A DNA stretch of 64,000 nucleotides from Dyadobacter sp. CY261 (GCF_021440085.1 NZ_JAKCPW010000003.1:1-64000); one strand, 5' to 3'. Shown: positions 25,583 through 34,859, numbered from the stretch's first letter. Notes: generated from the letters alone by a model not told the origin. Made by a program: numbers and translations.

Positions 25583-27195
25583 CCTTTCATTTCAATGAGA
25601 TTATCGCCAAAACGAACCCATTACTCATATGGCTGTGCCTGGTTGCCGGCTGCCTGCATGCCCCGGCCCACGCCCAGACGGACGCAGACCAGCAGGATGG
25701 TTTTGCCATCGACTATGCCGATTCCACCGAAGTAGAGGCAGTCGAAATTTATGGTGCCCGTAGCAGCGATCTGGCCCGCAAAAGGATAAGCCTGCGCAGC
25801 TTCACGCCTCCGGTAGGAGATATGGCTAATGCTCCATCAGGGCAAGTGTTGGGTTGGGCATTTGCCTATTATGCGCCTGCCATCGCTTTCCACCTCAAAC
25901 CATCGGAAATACTCAGCCCATACTTCCTCTTTGACATGCTTACCAAATCTAACGGCAAATGTCAGCTGCCGACAAGCAATTACATTCAGGAAATCCAGCG
26001 CATCATGATGGAGACGGGCTGTCTCCGCAAGGCGGATTACGCCGGGAGCGGACAATGTATGACCAGGCCCGACCTCTCCGGATATCGCAGTGCGCCAAGG
26101 CTCAGGATTGTGATCAACAGGATACTTTCCGTCAGTGACGACCGCGAAGCACTCAGACCAGAGTCGGTGCTGTTTGCGATCCGTAAAAAATTGGATGTGA
26201 ATATGCCTGTTGTGGCCCTAATGAAAGCAGACAAGGCTTTCAGGCAACTGGGCAATGCGGCCTGGCAACCAAATAACGATCCTGAGCTGTTCTCGCACGC
26301 CGTCGTGATAGTGGGTTACGACGATTTCAAAGAAGAGATCGAGGTGGTAAGTCCGTGGGGAAAAAAATGGGGCAATAGCGGTTTCGGTCGAATTAAGTAT
26401 CAAAATCTTACCTATCTCAAAAAGCTTTATCAGGTAAGCGAACCGACCCAACTTGCATCGGCAAAAATTGAACTGAAACAACATTCGAAAGTCAAACCGG
26501 AAGCAGCGGCAGTCCGTAAGCCTGCTGCAAAGACCGCGCCCGTCAACACTGCACTTCCGTCTCCCTTTAACACAACGCTCTTTGGCCTGGTCGGTTTCAG
26601 AAGAGCGGTGTATGAAACTTCGGACGGACAGGTCGCATTTGAAAATCTGACCTTTAAAAACAAAGACGGTGTCTACCAATCATCCGAAGGGAAGGTATGG
26701 GGGACGGGTGACAAATTTCAACTGGTCGTCAATGCGCTCACCCCTAATACGCACCTCTACATTTTTAGTGTAGACCCATCGGGCAAAGTGCAAATTCACT
26801 GGCCTAAAAACCCTGCACTAAATAATAGTGTAAAGGGCTCTTTTTCATCGCTGATTTCAGATTCAACTACTTCTTTTGTGGTTCCCCGGCCTAAAATGAC
26901 TGAGACCAACGGACAAGTTGTATGGAAAGAACAAGCTTTTGTCAAAACAAAAAGCGGGCCCGATTACCTGGTTATACTTCATTCGAGTGAGCAGATCGAC
27001 AACGATGCACTGTTATCTCTGACCGACAGCATGGCCGGGCAATACGAAGCGCCTCATTTCGCAACACGCCTGAAGACATTGCTTGGTGAAAAACTAATTA
27101 AAGCTCCAAATGTAAGCGGCGAATCGGGCCGGATCCGGTATGCGGTAAAAAGTAACCAGGGATATGTACTGCCTTTGATCCTGGAAATAGACTAG
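25576..27195 (+). CDS. Inactive papain-like (C1) paralogue with DUF4384-like C-terminus
   Basis: A 539-residue protein with a signal peptide (ends HAPAHAQ, residue 34) and the same layout as the papain-like protein at 22484. Where the catalytic Cys should stand, it has SGQVLG93WAFAYY: the WAFA after the Cys is kept but Cys is replaced by Gly. The His is kept (LFSHAVVIVGYDD). The Asn of NSWG is changed to Ser (VVSPWGKKWGNSGFG). It thus lacks two of the three catalytic residues and is almost certainly not a peptidase. The C-terminus (DKFQLVVNALTPNTHLYIFSVD, VQIHWPKN) matches the DUF4384-like part of its paralogue. It probably binds or regulates its active partner, as pseudo-peptidases often do. 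Confidence 0.75.
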   Translation: MVAFHFNEIIAKTNPLLIWLCLVAGCLHAPAHAQTDADQQDGFAIDYADSTEVEAVEIYGARSSDLARKRISLRSFTPPVGDMANAPSGQVLGWAFAYYAPAIAFHLKPSEILSPYFLFDMLTKSNGKCQLPTSNYIQEIQRIMMETGCLRKADYAGSGQCMTRPDLSGYRSAPRLRIVINRILSVSDDREALRPESVLFAIRKKLDVNMPVVALMKADKAFRQLGNAAWQPNNDPELFSHAVVIVGYDDFKEEIEVVSPWGKKWGNSGFGRIKYQNLTYLKKLYQVSEPTQLASAKIELKQHSKVKPEAAAVRKPAAKTAPVNTALPSPFNTTLFGLVGFRRAVYETSDGQVAFENLTFKNKDGVYQSSEGKVWGTGDKFQLVVNALTPNTHLYIFSVDPSGKVQIHWPKNPALNNSVKGSFSSLISDSTTSFVVPRPKMTETNGQVVWKEQAFVKTKSGPDYLVILHSSEQIDNDALLSLTDSMAGQYEAPHFATRLKTLLGEKLIKAPNVSGESGRIRYAVKSNQGYVLPLILEID

Positions 27196-27237
27196 TGACC
27201 GGTCCTTTTATTACCGCGTGGCGGTTCACAGCGTTTT

Positions 27238-27274
27238 GTTAACAAAAAATTGAAATAATCAATTTTTTGTTAAC
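27238..27274. repeat. Perfect 16-base inverted repeat with 5-base loop
   Basis: GTTAACAAAAAATTGA (27238-27253) is followed by AATAA and its exact reverse complement TCAATTTTTTGTTAAC (27259-27274). The left arm also sits in its own palindrome, TTTTGTTAACAAAA (27234-27247). It lies 43 bases after the inactive-papain stop and 114 bases before the CCCCC/GGGG box of the next operon. It could be the transcription terminator of the peptidase operon, although no T-run follows the stem, or a binding site. Confidence 0.45.
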
Positions 27275-27387
27275 TCGGCAATAGTGTAACTTATAGACCC
27301 ATATCGTATTCCCTACGAAAACCCTCTCTTGACGTGAACAAGCCGCTTAATCTCCCCCAAAGATTCCATATGGTTACTGTTTCGTTT

Positions 27388-27436
27388 CCCCCTGAAAAAA
27401 GGGGTATGAGATACGAATGCCTCACGCCTACTTTTG
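27388..27436 (+). promoter_or_regulatory. Promoter with CCCCC/GGGG box (copy 1), response-regulator operon
   Basis: A GC-rich palindrome, CCCCC TGAAAAAA GGGG (27388-27404), is followed 25 bases after its last G by TACTTTTG (27429-27436). The latter is an exact match to the Bacteroidota -7 element TAnnTTTG. The start codon of the response-regulator gene is 22 bases further on. A half-site CCCCCAAAGAT lies at 27354-27364. Three other promoters in the window share the box and spacing. The box would be centred near -45, a usual place for an activator. Confidence 0.6.
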
Positions 27437-27457
27437 GGAAACACTAAAAAATAACTC

Positions 27458-28126
27458 ATGACAAATCCAATTATCCGAATTGTTATTGGTGAAGACCATA
27501 GGCTGTTAATCCAAGGGTATCAGAGCTTGCTCAGCAAAACTACTGACATTCAGATCGTAGCGGTAGCAACCAATTTTTACGAAGTAATACAAAAGCTGAA
27601 AACATGCCCTTGTGACGTGCTGTTACTGGACCTGACGATGCCGATGGCTTCCAATAGCGATGTAACGCGTCTTTCCGGGCTGGATGTACTGGAATTCATC
27701 AAGAAAGAACAGCTAGGGATTAAGGCCCTGGTCATATCCACGCACCGCGATTATGAAATCATTAAAAAAGTGACAGCGCTGGGCGCGTTCGGATATGTAT
27801 TCAAGAATATCAACTATGACGAATTCATTGAAGCGATTCGTGCCGTCGCTTCCGGTAAAGATTACTTCCCCAAGGAAGTCGAGGGGATTCTTACAAGCAA
27901 GCTGCAGGATGAGGAGCGCCTTATTGCCGGTGGTGTCAAGATTACGCCACGGGAAAAAGAAATCCTGAAATTACTTTCAGAGGGCATGAAAGCCGACGAC
28001 ATCGCGACTCTGCTAGGCCTTGGAAAATACACCATTGAAGAATACCGGACCAACCTGATCAAGAAATTCAAAGCAAAAAACACCACTAACCTAGTCAAAA
28101 AAGCATGCGATTTTAAGTTTATCTGA
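27458..28126 (+). CDS. NarL/LuxR-type response regulator
   Basis: A 222-residue two-domain protein. The receiver has GEDHRL (acidic pocket), CDVLLLD58LTMP (phosphoacceptor Asp58), VISTH and FGYVFKN with the conserved Lys. The C-terminal LuxR-type helix-turn-helix has ITPREKEILKLLSEGMKADDIATLLG. It is followed after 18 bases by a 7TM-DISM histidine kinase, its likely partner. Its promoter carries the CCCCC/GGGG box that also precedes three other operons here. Autoregulation and control of these operons is a reasonable inference but has not been shown. Confidence 0.9.
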   Translation: MTNPIIRIVIGEDHRLLIQGYQSLLSKTTDIQIVAVATNFYEVIQKLKTCPCDVLLLDLTMPMASNSDVTRLSGLDVLEFIKKEQLGIKALVISTHRDYEIIKKVTALGAFGYVFKNINYDEFIEAIRAVASGKDYFPKEVEGILTSKLQDEERLIAGGVKITPREKEILKLLSEGMKADDIATLLGLGKYTIEEYRTNLIKKFKAKNTTNLVKKACDFKFI

Positions 28127-28144
28127 CTCCTAACTAATGCAATT

Positions 28145-29971
28145 ATGCCCCTCCTTTTTTTGAGAAAACCACAGACGTGGCTGCTGCTTTTATTGCTTGT
28201 ACCTAAAATTCTGTTCGCGCAAGGTGTAATCGAAATTCGTGAGGGGTTGACAAAAATTGCGTTGAAAAACAAACTGGAATATTACGTCGATCTGACGGGA
28301 GGAGAATCATTCCCTTACGTTCTCAAACATTTCAAAGGGATACCGATACAGAATTCGTATCCCATTTTTCGCGATTCGCCCTACGCGCACTGGTTGCAGT
28401 TCAGGGTGAGAAGCGCTGCATTGAAAAACCAGAAAATATCGCTGGTTACCAAGGGGATAGACAGTCTTCAGGTATATGTCACACAGGGCGATTCGATGGT
28501 TTATAAATTCGGCCCAAACGGAAGCCATACTCCGATTTTCCTGCGTGAGAAAGTCAGTCCACTCCTTTTTACAACACTGGAATTGAAGCCCTCAGTGACG
28601 TATACGGCGTGGGTTCGTATCCGCAACGTCCATTATTCACTGGCTGCATCGCCATTTGATTTGTACGGCTACGAAACGGCCGGAAGATACCTCTTAGATA
28701 AGACGTTGCTTTACAGTGTCTACATTGGAAGTACCTGCCTTATTCTTTTGTTCAGTTTGATATTGATCTATTTTTTCAAAGAGAAGATCTACTGGTATTA
28801 CATGGGCTGTGTTTGCTGCGCACTGCTCATCATGTTTATTTACAATGATTTTATTTACCTGTTTTGCAACCGGCTACCCAGCCTGATACTGAATAAAAAC
28901 GCACTGGGCATCCTGAGCGCGACAGTGCCGGTATTATACCTGCTCTTTGCTGAACAGTACCTGGACATTGACCTGCGCTTAACATCACCAACTTTCGTGA
29001 TCAGCCGGGCCATTTTCGCTTTTCAGTACCTGGCCATGGCGGTGCTCATAGCATGGGGAAAACCCTTGTTCGACTTCCGTATTCTCTTTTACCTGACTAT
29101 GGCAAGTCTCAGCGTCATTCAGCTGGTTTACCTGTATCAAAAAATCAAAACTGTTCAGGCAAGACTCTTTCTGTTCGCTACCATTCCAGTGACAGTGACC
29201 GTGCTTCTGGAAACATTTTCGGGACTGCACCAGATTCCCGTGCAGAGCATCCACGACAACTACTACATGACAACCCTGACCGAACTGCTTTTACTAACGG
29301 GCGGGATCGTTTATCGCTTCAAAGAAAATCAGAAGGAGAAGTTCCGGCTTGAAAATGAGATACTGACCATTCAATCGACGACAAAAAAGGAAATTACCAG
29401 CCTGATCGCCGATAAACTTCACAATCACGTAAGCTCGGATTTGGTTGTGTCCAAATCCAAGTTTACCATGCTGCAAAAAGAACTCTCCGGCGACAACCAC
29501 ACCGAGGACTGGCGGTTCGCTTTTGAGCGCATAGACTCGGCGTATAATGCTGTTCGGGACCTGTCCCATCAGCTGGGAAAATCGGCAAATTCTGTTTCGT
29601 TGATCAATATGCTGTTAGCCCGCTACCACGGCGAGGCCCGGGTTGAGATAGATCATCAGGGACTGGACCCGGACAATCCAATCAACAACAAGTCGGAGGT
29701 CATGATTTTCAGCATCATTTCTGAGATCATCACCAACGCGATCAAGCATGCCCGATGCACGTCCATCAATGTGCAGCTCACTTACGCCAAACCGGAACTG
29801 ACCGTCATCGTCGAAGACAATGGAATAGGCTTCGACGTCACCAAGGCGCTGGGCACCGGATATGGCCTTGCCGACATTACCAGGAAGGTAGAACACACCC
29901 TGCACGGGAAGATTTCCATCGAAAGCAACTCCGGCGGAACCGTGGCCATCGTTAAAATCAGGCTGAAATAA
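28145..29971 (+). CDS. 7TM-DISM sensor histidine kinase
   Basis: A 608-residue protein. After a signal peptide (ends LFAQ), residues about 25-180 form the extracellular 7TMR-DISMED2-type domain. Seven membrane helices follow (about 185-390) with the 7TM-DISM layout. The cytoplasmic part has a HisKA_3-like helix with LIADKLH439NHVSSDL (probable phospho-accepting His) and an ATPase domain with EIITNAIKHA (N box), VIVEDNGIGFD (G1) and GTGYGLADI (G2). DISM domains are thought to sense carbohydrates or other small ligands outside the cell. It is probably the kinase for the response regulator encoded just upstream. The ligand is unknown. Confidence 0.9.
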   Translation: MPLLFLRKPQTWLLLLLLVPKILFAQGVIEIREGLTKIALKNKLEYYVDLTGGESFPYVLKHFKGIPIQNSYPIFRDSPYAHWLQFRVRSAALKNQKISLVTKGIDSLQVYVTQGDSMVYKFGPNGSHTPIFLREKVSPLLFTTLELKPSVTYTAWVRIRNVHYSLAASPFDLYGYETAGRYLLDKTLLYSVYIGSTCLILLFSLILIYFFKEKIYWYYMGCVCCALLIMFIYNDFIYLFCNRLPSLILNKNALGILSATVPVLYLLFAEQYLDIDLRLTSPTFVISRAIFAFQYLAMAVLIAWGKPLFDFRILFYLTMASLSVIQLVYLYQKIKTVQARLFLFATIPVTVTVLLETFSGLHQIPVQSIHDNYYMTTLTELLLLTGGIVYRFKENQKEKFRLENEILTIQSTTKKEITSLIADKLHNHVSSDLVVSKSKFTMLQKELSGDNHTEDWRFAFERIDSAYNAVRDLSHQLGKSANSVSLINMLLARYHGEARVEIDHQGLDPDNPINNKSEVMIFSIISEIITNAIKHARCTSINVQLTYAKPELTVIVEDNGIGFDVTKALGTGYGLADITRKVEHTLHGKISIESNSGGTVAIVKIRLK

Positions 29972-29994
29972 TTTTACACAAAATATCCCTCCTT

Positions 29995-30041
29995 CCCCTA
30001 TTTCTGGGGGCGAGACTCTCCATGCCTCTTGCATTCCTTTG
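29995..30041 (+). promoter_or_regulatory. Promoter with CCCC/GGGG box (copy 2), exported-protein operon
   Basis: CCCC TATTTCT GGGG (29995-30009) is followed 25 bases after the fourth G by TTCCTTTG (30034-30041), close to TAnnTTTG. The ATG at 30071 is 30 bases downstream. Position and spacing match copy 1, which supports a separate promoter for this operon immediately after the kinase gene. Confidence 0.55.
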
Positions 30042-30070
30042 TAACCACTAAAATTCCTCAACTAACCTCT

Positions 30071-32293
30071 ATGAAAGCGAACTTCTTATTACCCCTACTA
30101 CTCTTATTCTCGATAACATGCGCGTACGCGCAGCCGAAGCCCGGAAAAAAGCCTTCCAAAACTATTGTAAGACCGACCAAACCTGCTACCAACAAACGAC
30201 CATCCGATCCGCAGAAGAAAAAAGAACAGGGAACAAAGATTGCCAAGCCTGATCCGACAGCCAGTCCAAGCCGACGCGTCGTTGAGAACACACCGCCCAA
30301 AAACGACAGATTGGCTCCCAATCCTGAAAGTGACGACAACCTCAGGAGAATCGAAGAACAAAACAAAGCGGCACTTGCCGCAGCCGGCGAAAAAGCAACC
30401 TATTACCGGATGGACAGGGCCAGTATTACCGTGCTTCCCATTCTGCTGGATGTTCCCGGCCTTTATGTGCACGACAAGGAAAGCAATCCAGTCTATAAGC
30501 CTCAGGAACTTTTCAAACGTATGCGTGTGAAGGACTACCGAGGTAATGTGCTGGTGAGTGAAAAACATTTTACCAACAGGATCGGATTTGACACCGGCGA
30601 GATGTTCAGGACGATCCTGAAAGATTCCATGAACTTCTACTCGCTGGTAAACCTGCGACCTGCCAAGGCGAAAGGGGAATCTGTTGAGGCGGCCAGGGGA
30701 GGGTCGCTGATCAACCAGATCCAGCAATATATGACCCAGAACAATGTTGCTACAAACATTCTCAATATCTGGACCAACAAAAGCATTTTGATGGACCGGA
30801 TCATGTATTCGCGCACAGAAGCCGACCGGCGCGAGCGGGTTGACCCGAAAAAACTGGCCGTGTTCGAAAAGCTCCTGAAAAAGAACTATGTACTGGTGCT
30901 GGCCGTGGTGAATGCAGAAAAGAAAGTCGAGAGAACCGAAAACGACGGAACCTACGAAACGTTCAGGGGGCATATCGAGGGTTATCTGTACCAGATTGAC
31001 CCGGATGGCCTGGATTTCAACAACTTCAAGGACAAGCACCCTCTGAAATTCATTACGAGTGTTTCCATGCGCAATGAAGACATCGATCCAAGAAGCGAGG
31101 AAATTATAGAACTGCTTGGCGGACTTACGATCGAAGAATTCAAGGAAAATGTCAACAGATTTATCGCCAGAGATATTCGTAGCCAGGCGCAGTCATTTTA
31201 CAAAAACAAGGATTATGCGTGTGCCAAAAACTATTTCGAATATGTGCAAAAGGCGAAGCTGAAAGATACGGATGCCGCTGTGCTCCGGTCGCTGATCAAC
31301 GAATGCTCGGCGCAGATCGCCCGGGGCAACCTTTCGCAGGATAATACCTGTGCGATCAATACGGAGGCCATTTTCGAGGACTGGGAGTTTGTGCAGGGCG
31401 CTACGAACCAGTCATTGAAGGATTTGGAAACCCGCATTGAACCATTGAAGGTCAAATCCTACATCTCCAAAACCAGCCCTTACATCGCCATCGAAATCGG
31501 GAAAAAACAGGGCCTTTACACCGATCAGCGCTTTTTGGTATACCGGAAAACACTCGACAAAAACGGCAAGGAAGGTACGAAGCGCGTCGGGACACTGCGA
31601 GCCGTGAAAGTAGCTAACAATACCGAAAAAGCGGAGCACAAAAAACGGTATAATCCCTTCGCGATCACTTTTGAATCGCCGAAGTCTAATACAATGTCCG
31701 CATCTAACAAAAAGGAAGTCACTCCAACGAAGGAAGTCGAACTGCGCCAACCACACAGCAAGCCGAAGGCCGACAGCCTCGCCGAAGCCCTCAATACGAT
31801 GTCGGTTTTCAAACAGATCGACGGTGGCCACCTCGAACCGTTCGACCTGGTGGTGCAGAACGAAGATAAGGGCTACGGCGTGCAGCTGGGGTACGGCACG
31901 CGGATCGACGTGCCTTCCTACATCATCGGTGTCGACTTCCGCCTTGCGACCATTTTGAAGTCCCGAATGCCGTTCGCCGGCCTGAAGGCAGGTGTCAACC
32001 TGGCACTTCCGCAGGAGGACAAAATTTACAACGATGTCCAGATCACGAAGGGTAAAACCGCAGTCTGGGATGCCTACCTGGCGCGGGAGTTCTATCTGTC
32101 CCGGTTTTTCGACATTAAGCCATTCGCCGGCCTGATCGCCTACAAAGACGCTTCCTCGTTTATGTTCGGCTCGGCCGTCTACATCAACCTCGTTGGCCGA
32201 AACAGCAATTTAAAAGTAAAACTCGCCCCCGAGGTCGCCTACGTGGTCGACTTCCCGATCCAATATTCCGTCAACGTGCGCTTCGACTTTTAG
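30071..32293 (+). CDS. Large exported protein with outer-membrane-barrel-like C-terminus
   Basis: About 740 residues from ATG at 30071, which gives a signal peptide (MKANFLLPLLLLFSITCAYAQ). A Lys/Pro-rich low-complexity stretch follows (residues about 22-90). The middle region (about 100-450) is alpha/beta and unknown to me; it contains IRSQAQSFYKNKDYACAKNYFEYVQ, a TPR-like pair. The C-terminal 150 residues have alternating strands ending in VNVRFDF, the terminal aromatic of outer-membrane barrels. It leads an operon of exported proteins. A role in outer-membrane transport or assembly is possible; no family is assigned. Confidence 0.55.
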   Translation: MKANFLLPLLLLFSITCAYAQPKPGKKPSKTIVRPTKPATNKRPSDPQKKKEQGTKIAKPDPTASPSRRVVENTPPKNDRLAPNPESDDNLRRIEEQNKAALAAAGEKATYYRMDRASITVLPILLDVPGLYVHDKESNPVYKPQELFKRMRVKDYRGNVLVSEKHFTNRIGFDTGEMFRTILKDSMNFYSLVNLRPAKAKGESVEAARGGSLINQIQQYMTQNNVATNILNIWTNKSILMDRIMYSRTEADRRERVDPKKLAVFEKLLKKNYVLVLAVVNAEKKVERTENDGTYETFRGHIEGYLYQIDPDGLDFNNFKDKHPLKFITSVSMRNEDIDPRSEEIIELLGGLTIEEFKENVNRFIARDIRSQAQSFYKNKDYACAKNYFEYVQKAKLKDTDAAVLRSLINECSAQIARGNLSQDNTCAINTEAIFEDWEFVQGATNQSLKDLETRIEPLKVKSYISKTSPYIAIEIGKKQGLYTDQRFLVYRKTLDKNGKEGTKRVGTLRAVKVANNTEKAEHKKRYNPFAITFESPKSNTMSASNKKEVTPTKEVELRQPHSKPKADSLAEALNTMSVFKQIDGGHLEPFDLVVQNEDKGYGVQLGYGTRIDVPSYIIGVDFRLATILKSRMPFAGLKAGVNLALPQEDKIYNDVQITKGKTAVWDAYLAREFYLSRFFDIKPFAGLIAYKDASSFMFGSAVYINLVGRNSNLKVKLAPEVAYVVDFPIQYSVNVRFDF

Positions 32294-32346
32294 CACCCCA
32301 GTACCGACCTAAGACAAAACCTGAATCGAATTTTAACCCCTTTTTT

Positions 32347-32844
32347 GTGAAAAAGATAAACAGACTCCTCCTCCTGTTACTGACCTTTTTTTGTATCAAC
32401 TGCGCGTCCGTCAAGTTCGACGACCGTGTCGACGGAAAATTTGAAGCTGTGGATATGAACAGCGTTTGCTTCCGCACGGGTATCCGCGACAGCGGTATCC
32501 AGTGCCTGAGGGTATCGGCCACCCACAGCTCACGCGAGAAGGCATTCGCACTGGCCAAGAAGTTCGCTGTCGGCGCTGTGCTGCTCAGGGGCGTTTCCGG
32601 CACGCAAAGCGCTGTAAAGGCACCATTGCTACCGCAGGCCGAGCAGCAAAAAAACACGCAATACATTGAAAATTTTTTCAACTCGGGCGAATACCTCAAA
32701 TACCTCGACCAGGCCGAAATCGAGCCTAACGAGGTGTATAAAATCAAGGGCGGCTACCAGGTCGCAATCAATGCCAAAGTAGCATATGAGCGGCTCAATA
32801 CGCGTCTGCTCGACGATGGCAAAAAGCAAAAACCAACCTTCTGA
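32347..32844 (+). CDS. Small lipoprotein
   Basis: A 165-residue protein starting at GTG 32347. The N-terminus KKINRLLLLLLTFFCINCASV has a lipobox-like CINC, so it is probably a lipoprotein. The sequence then contains a short alpha/beta region with SATHSSREKAFALAKKFAVGAVLLRG, reminiscent of LPP20/CsgG-associated proteins, although this is only a loose likeness. It lies 53 bases after the barrel-like gene and 22 bases before the next exported protein. Confidence 0.55.
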   Translation: MKKINRLLLLLLTFFCINCASVKFDDRVDGKFEAVDMNSVCFRTGIRDSGIQCLRVSATHSSREKAFALAKKFAVGAVLLRGVSGTQSAVKAPLLPQAEQQKNTQYIENFFNSGEYLKYLDQAEIEPNEVYKIKGGYQVAINAKVAYERLNTRLLDDGKKQKPTF

Positions 32845-32866
32845 AAAATCTAAAATCTATTCCCCG

Positions 32867-33808
32867 ATGAAAAAACTGATCTGCATCCTGTTGCTGACGC
32901 TCGGCATGACCCATCAATCGTATTCTCAGATGCAATCGCGCATGATGATCATTCCGGCCGACGATTTGCTCAAACGTCTGAACTGCCTTTCCGAAAAGAC
33001 CGTTCTGGGGCGCACTATTTATGAACGCAATTATGAAAAGGCATATATCGAACTGATCGACCTGCGGTTTGTCACAGCCGCCATTGCCGACAAGATGAAC
33101 AAAGCCGGATGGCCTCCGTTGGATGATTTCGAACTTTCGCTGAAAAATCGCCAGGACGAAGAAATTGATGAAGATTTGCGTGACCTTCAGACGGACGCGA
33201 TCACTCGGGTGCTCAATAAGGTGCGTCCCGATGTGATCCTCGAACTTTCGTATGATTATCGTCCTGGAAAAGGGACCAACAGGCTCACGTTCGCCCTGGT
33301 GGCGAAGGACAGCTATACCTCGAAGATCATTGCCACCATCACCAATCCCGGCGAGCAAACCATCGAAACGGACGTTCCTACGCTCCTGTCCACACATGTG
33401 GAAAATGAGCTCAACAATTTTTCCGAAGCCTTGAAAAAGCACGCCGACGACGTAGTTGCCAACGGACGGACGATCAGCCTCCGGGTGAGCGTGGACGGAA
33501 AGGCAGAATTCGACCTGGAAGACGACTGCGCAGCTACGGGAGATCCCTACATCGATGTGATTATGGATATTGTTGAAGCCAAAAAGAAACCAGGCTCCCC
33601 TACTCCAAATCCCGGAAACTCCACGAGCGGTAAAGCTATGTCAATCAGCAACATCAAGATCGAATACATCGATCCCAAAAGAAACAGAGGGGTATCTGCA
33701 CGGGACTGGGTACGGACCGTCGCTTCCGAATTGAAGAAAACCTGCAAATGTACTGTCAAGAATGTTTCGCAAGGAATTGGTGACGGACGGATGATTTTGT
33801 CCAACTAA
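32867..33808 (+). CDS. Exported protein, possibly DUF6175-like
   Basis: About 313 residues from ATG at 32867, the start that yields a signal peptide (MKKLICILLLTLGMTHQSYSQ). MMIIPADDLLKRLNC opens the mature protein, then come an alpha/beta domain (RPDVILELSYDY, LTFALVAKDSYTSKIIATI) and a Pro/Ser/Gly linker (near 240), and a second small domain. The general look fits DUF6175 proteins of Bacteroidota, but I am not certain. It is in the same run as the lipoprotein and the next exported protein, with gaps of 22 and 26 bases. Confidence 0.5.
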   Translation: MKKLICILLLTLGMTHQSYSQMQSRMMIIPADDLLKRLNCLSEKTVLGRTIYERNYEKAYIELIDLRFVTAAIADKMNKAGWPPLDDFELSLKNRQDEEIDEDLRDLQTDAITRVLNKVRPDVILELSYDYRPGKGTNRLTFALVAKDSYTSKIIATITNPGEQTIETDVPTLLSTHVENELNNFSEALKKHADDVVANGRTISLRVSVDGKAEFDLEDDCAATGDPYIDVIMDIVEAKKKPGSPTPNPGNSTSGKAMSISNIKIEYIDPKRNRGVSARDWVRTVASELKKTCKCTVKNVSQGIGDGRMILSN

Positions 33809-33834
33809 GATTAAACCCAAAACCGCATATCAAA

Positions 33835-34851
33835 ATGAAGCAATTCCTGATATCACTCTGCCTGACGATCCTCCTGGGCAGTATATCGTTACGCTCGGCC
33901 GCCCAGGACCAGGATGTTAAAATCCCCATTTCCGTGATCTCCTCCGATACGAGTAGTTTCGGAAGGCTGCTCCTTTCCCGCTTGCAGCAGGCGGTAAGCA
34001 AAACCGGCATGAGCGAGTACGATAGCTATAATTTCGTCATGTTTCCGCGGGTAAATGTCCTGAGCCACGAGGTCACCGCCTCGGCGCCTTCCCTGACGGT
34101 GGTAAACCTGGAAGTGACCCTGATCGTGGCCAACGGCTACATGAGCAAAAGTATCATTTTCAATACGGAGACCTTCTCGATCAAGGGTGTTGGCAAATCG
34201 TATGAAAAGGCCTTGCTCGAAGCGGCGCGAAGCCTCCGTTCCGACAACCCGAAACTTCAGGAGCTGATCGGCAACAGCCGGGCGACCATCACCCGGTATT
34301 TCGCGGCCAACTGTGAATCCATTATCGGCGAAGCCGAATTGATGAGCAAGCAAGCCCTGCTGGCCATCAACAAAAACGAGATTTCAGACAAGGCCGTTAC
34401 CGCCGAAAACCAGTTCACGCGCGCCATTTACCTGCTCTACAATATCCGGAGTGCCAATTACGGCTGTTATAAGACCTCGATAGCGAAGATCAACCAGATA
34501 CTTGCGAAATACGACGAGTTTTCATGCCGTCTGTACCTGGGACGGGCCAGGAACCACTGGGCCGCGCGGCAATTGAAAGAGACAATTTCCTACCTGAACA
34601 AAATCCCGCCCTCGGAGAGCTGCCGTACGGAAGTGGATGCCCTGCTGCGCCAAATCGATGGTTACCAGGAAAAGCTGACCGGCCAGGACTACAAACATGA
34701 GCTCGAACTCTTGCGGATGCGGGAGAAGGCGAGCAAGGATATGCTGGAAATTGTAGTGGAAGGCCAAAAGAAAGAAACCCAGGCCGTACGCGAAAGCCGC
34801 CGGCAGGAAACCGTCGTGAACCTGATGAGCGTCATGGCGACGCCGAGATAA
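33835..34851 (+). CDS. Exported protein with FlgO/CsgG-like N-terminus and helical repeats
   Basis: A 338-residue protein with a signal peptide (ends LRSAAQ, about residue 23). Residues about 30-140 resemble a CsgG/FlgO-type domain (LLLSRLQQAVSKTG, NFVMFPRVNVL, VVNLEVTLIV). From about 170 onward it has TPR-like helices (NQFTRAIYLLYNIRS, CRLYLGRARNHWAARQLKETISYLNKI) and a charged helical tail. It closes the group of exported proteins and is followed by a stable hairpin. Function unknown; the pattern suggests an envelope assembly factor. Confidence 0.5.
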   Translation: MKQFLISLCLTILLGSISLRSAAQDQDVKIPISVISSDTSSFGRLLLSRLQQAVSKTGMSEYDSYNFVMFPRVNVLSHEVTASAPSLTVVNLEVTLIVANGYMSKSIIFNTETFSIKGVGKSYEKALLEAARSLRSDNPKLQELIGNSRATITRYFAANCESIIGEAELMSKQALLAINKNEISDKAVTAENQFTRAIYLLYNIRSANYGCYKTSIAKINQILAKYDEFSCRLYLGRARNHWAARQLKETISYLNKIPPSESCRTEVDALLRQIDGYQEKLTGQDYKHELELLRMREKASKDMLEIVVEGQKKETQAVRESRRQETVVNLMSVMATPR

Positions 34852-34859
34852 CAATACTG

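Noticed and set aside
27238..27274. Integron attC or transposon end, because of the terminal GTTAAC
   Set aside because: No integrase, cassette or target duplication is near; the symmetry is a simple perfect hairpin.
30104..31039. A 311-codon minus-strand frame
   Set aside because: Fully opposite the exported protein gene, which has a signal peptide and operon context; the minus frame has low-complexity, shadow-like content.
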